Assembly (NCBI RefSeq): GCF_029212575.1
Contig: NZ_JARGPK010000091.1
Location: forward strand, 18,372-82,371
Reading direction: 5' to 3'
DNA length: 64,000 bases
From: Antarcticimicrobium sp.
GTDB taxonomy: Bacteria > Pseudomonadota > Alphaproteobacteria > Rhodobacterales > Rhodobacteraceae
Part shown: positions 62,554 to 64,000 of the stretch, one piece after another
How the letters are laid out: each line of letters opens with the position of its first letter
Numbering within the stretch: the first letter of the stretch is position 1
The notes under the pieces: model-generated
Seen by the model: the letters and a program-made list of their open reading frames with translations, nothing else
Databases searched by the model: none
What the model was told of the DNA's origin: nothing
Translations under genes and position numbers: made by a program

Positions 62554-63018
62554 TTACTCCTGCCACAGCGCTTGCTGTTGCTCCCCTGCGAGCGCCTTGA
62601 TCGCCCTCATCCGCACATCGTCAGCCTGACCGGTCGGGTTCAGGTCCGCTGCAGCTTCCACAGCTATGTCGTAGCGGCCTGTCGCAAGGGCATGCTCTAT
62701 AGTCAACTTAAGGGCATCCTGCCGCATGTCCTGTTTCCAGAACCGTTTGGTGATGGCCAGCATCTGCTCAGCATCGTCCGCCCCGTGATTGATCGGAGTC
62801 GGTTCGTATTTCGTGGCCGAGGACATCATGTTGGGCAGCACGCTCGTGAACAGCCAGAGAAGTGCCAGCATGGCGGCAGGAATAATGATGATTCCAATGG
62901 CCTCTCGGATGCGCTCGCCCATAGATTCATGCACGTCCGCGCCAGCAACCTTGTAGAGTCCGAGCAACGCGGTCGCGAGCACCACTAAACTCGTCACGAG
63001 GTCCGTCGAAATCTCCAT
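62554..63018 (-). CDS. Membrane protein of unknown function
   Basis: 154 aa from the ATG at 63018 (GGTGAT upstream); a TTG at 63024 would add two residues. Two hydrophobic segments lie at about residues 7-25 and 45-65, followed by a helical soluble region (DALKLTIEHALATGRYDIAVEAAADL). No family recognised. DNA is AT-richer than the core genome. A truncated related-looking frame lies just upstream on the same strand. Confidence 0.6.
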   Translation of the reverse strand: MEISTDLVTSLVVLATALLGLYKVAGADVHESMGERIREAIGIIIIPAAMLALLWLFTSVLPNMMSSATKYEPTPINHGADDAEQMLAITKRFWKQDMRQDALKLTIEHALATGRYDIAVEAAADLNPTGQADDVRMRAIKALAGEQQQALWQE

Positions 63019-63361
63019 AGCCAATCACCCTGATACCTTCACGGCGACACAATGGCAGCACAAACCCACCATTGCTAGTAGGCGGTTATTTAGCTGGCTT
63101 GTCGTTATTTTGGCGTCGGATTCTCTCGATCTCGTCAATCAACCGTATGCGCTTCTCCTCTTCGCCTGAAGTCTGATCGAGTTTGGTTTGCCCTACGGCA
63201 CAGCGGGTCCATGAAGCTTGATCATTGCGCGTTTGGGCTGCAAAAAGGAACGGTCAGCATTCTGCTGGGGGGGATATCGGTTATGACTTATCGAATCAGG
63301 GACACGATGATAGAGAAAGACAACTGTGCCTTTAAGGTCGCCCAAGTTTTTTGAGGTTTTT
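63019..63361. other. AT-rich spacer with a truncated minus-strand frame
   Basis: On the minus strand a 55-codon frame (63253-63086) reads FLFAAQTRNDQASW and LDQTSGEEEKRIRLIDEIERIRR and ends in TAA, but no start codon follows the upstream stop, so it is a remnant or a badly framed small gene. The rest is unassigned and precedes the secreted-repeat gene. Confidence 0.45.
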
Positions 63362-64000
63362 ATGCAATCTATTGGTCTTGAAACAACAGTGCTAGACAGT
63401 TCTGGGGTGCGCCCAGCTGATTGGCGGGGGTCATTGGCGGCTTATCTTGAGCTGGATTCATATAAAGTTTCCCGGATTGATGTAGGTGCAGATATCGCCG
63501 GATATTCGCACACAAATCCAACAAAAGTTGGCTATTCATTTGAAGCCGATGATGACCTCGACACCTACTCGTTCGACACGGTTCCGAATTCTATCTACCG
63601 GATAACCTACCGTGCAGAAGTTCCTGAGTTCTTCCAAAGTGTTGATTTTCATGTCTATGATGAGGATGGCTCATATCTTGACTCTGTTTACGCCTTTGAG
63701 GATGAATTCTTTGAGGGTCAGTTTTTTTTCGATTTTGAATCTGGGGGTGGGGAAAGCACTTTTTTTGTTCTGACCACTAGCCAAGATAAATATTACACCC
63801 TGGATCCAACCCGGATATTTAAATACAATATTGACGTCGAACTCATCAATTCTGGAGTAACCGGAGGCGTTGCGCTCAGCGGGACGGCGGCGGAGCACGA
63901 GACCCTGACTGCCGACACCTCAACTTTGGCCGATGCAGATGGGCTGGGTGAGCTAACTTATCAATGGTACACAAAGGATTTAGAGTGGGATTGGGATGAC
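63362..64000 (+). CDS. Large secreted repeat protein, 3' partial (N-terminal part only)
   Basis: 213 codons visible, open to the window edge. The start ATG at 63362 has GAGG nine bases upstream. The first about 170 residues are acidic and aromatic-rich (DLDTYSFDTVPNSIYRITYRAEV, HVYDEDGSYLDSV), without a signal peptide. From about residue 166 a repeat unit begins (VALSGTAAEHETLTADTSTLADADGLGELTYQW), the pattern of Ig/cadherin-like repeats in giant RTX or adhesin proteins exported by type I secretion. AT-rich composition suggests a horizontally acquired locus. Secretion route is inference. Confidence 0.7.
   Translation, partial: MQSIGLETTVLDSSGVRPADWRGSLAAYLELDSYKVSRIDVGADIAGYSHTNPTKVGYSFEADDDLDTYSFDTVPNSIYRITYRAEVPEFFQSVDFHVYDEDGSYLDSVYAFEDEFFEGQFFFDFESGGGESTFFVLTTSQDKYYTLDPTRIFKYNIDVELINSGVTGGVALSGTAAEHETLTADTSTLADADGLGELTYQWYTKDLEWDWDD

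Noticed and set aside
63086..63253. Small minus-strand gene upstream of the membrane protein
   Set aside because: No ATG, GTG or TTG follows the upstream stop in frame, so it is treated as a remnant.

Overview
The window is a high-GC chromosomal segment of an alphaproteobacterium, most likely a Rhodobacteraceae (roseobacter-type) species. This rests on protein-level resemblance recognised by eye: an Mcl1-type L-malyl-CoA lyase, a FYDLN-acid TIGR02300 protein, a DUF1244 protein, a DgcN/DgcA D-glutamate pair, an NsrR/UbiTUV cluster and a YbfB-type MFS protein. No database search was run. Genes are tightly packed, many overlap by 4 bases (ATGA/GTGA), and TAG, TGA and TAA are all ordinary stops.

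Layout: 1-3037 is a translationally coupled catabolic operon (M81/MlrC metallopeptidase, alpha/beta hydrolase, ornithine-cyclodeaminase-like protein). 3140-7595 is an RND efflux adaptor and pump. 7630-13507 holds a D-Ala-D-Ala carboxypeptidase with a SPOR domain, a HAD hydrolase, clpS, an RsmC-like methyltransferase, an SDR-like protein lacking the catalytic lysine, and hemF. 13641-15913 is a CHAD (polyphosphate-binding) protein coupled to a ParA-type ATPase. 16325-17254 is an AT-richer insert with a Panacea-domain antitoxin and a probable toxin partner. 17575-23386 is mixed: flavodoxin, MATE pump, an AraC regulator and small envelope proteins. 23436-27604 is a respiratory/NO module: an NsrR-like regulator, a palindromic operator, a truncated globin, a 5-formyl-THF cyclo-ligase homologue and the O2-independent ubiquinone genes ubiT-ubiU-ubiV. 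27605-28964 is a scar of mobile-element remnants (SDR, IS21, IS3 and serine-recombinase fragments) ending at tRNA-Ala(GGC).

29104-35933 holds housekeeping and regulatory genes, including accA, which carries two in-frame TAG codons. 35930-40814 is a D-amino-acid and malyl-CoA region (racemase-like protein, mcl1, dgcN, dgcA, a D-amino-acid transaminase). 42024-42755 is a TIR-domain protein in AT-richer DNA. 43077-52205 carries pyk, rpmI-rplT and pheS-x-pheT, where x is a foreign-looking membrane/coiled-coil gene fitted between the two synthetase genes by 4-base overlaps. 52317-61950 holds a MocR regulator, a flavin-binding protein, mscL, a mscS-type channel, ald with its Lrp regulator, ppk2 and a P450. 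From about 62000 to the end the DNA is AT-richer and ends inside a large secreted-repeat protein gene.

Points most worth checking: the two TAG codons in accA; the CHAD-ParA operon (possible polyphosphate-granule positioning, with ppk2 in the same window); a paired repeat with exactly 64-base spacing at two distant loci; the foreign gene inside pheST; the globin-folate-ubiquinone operon under an NsrR-like operator, including a UbiU that lacks one of the four expected cluster cysteines; and the TIR and Panacea genes as possible defence systems.
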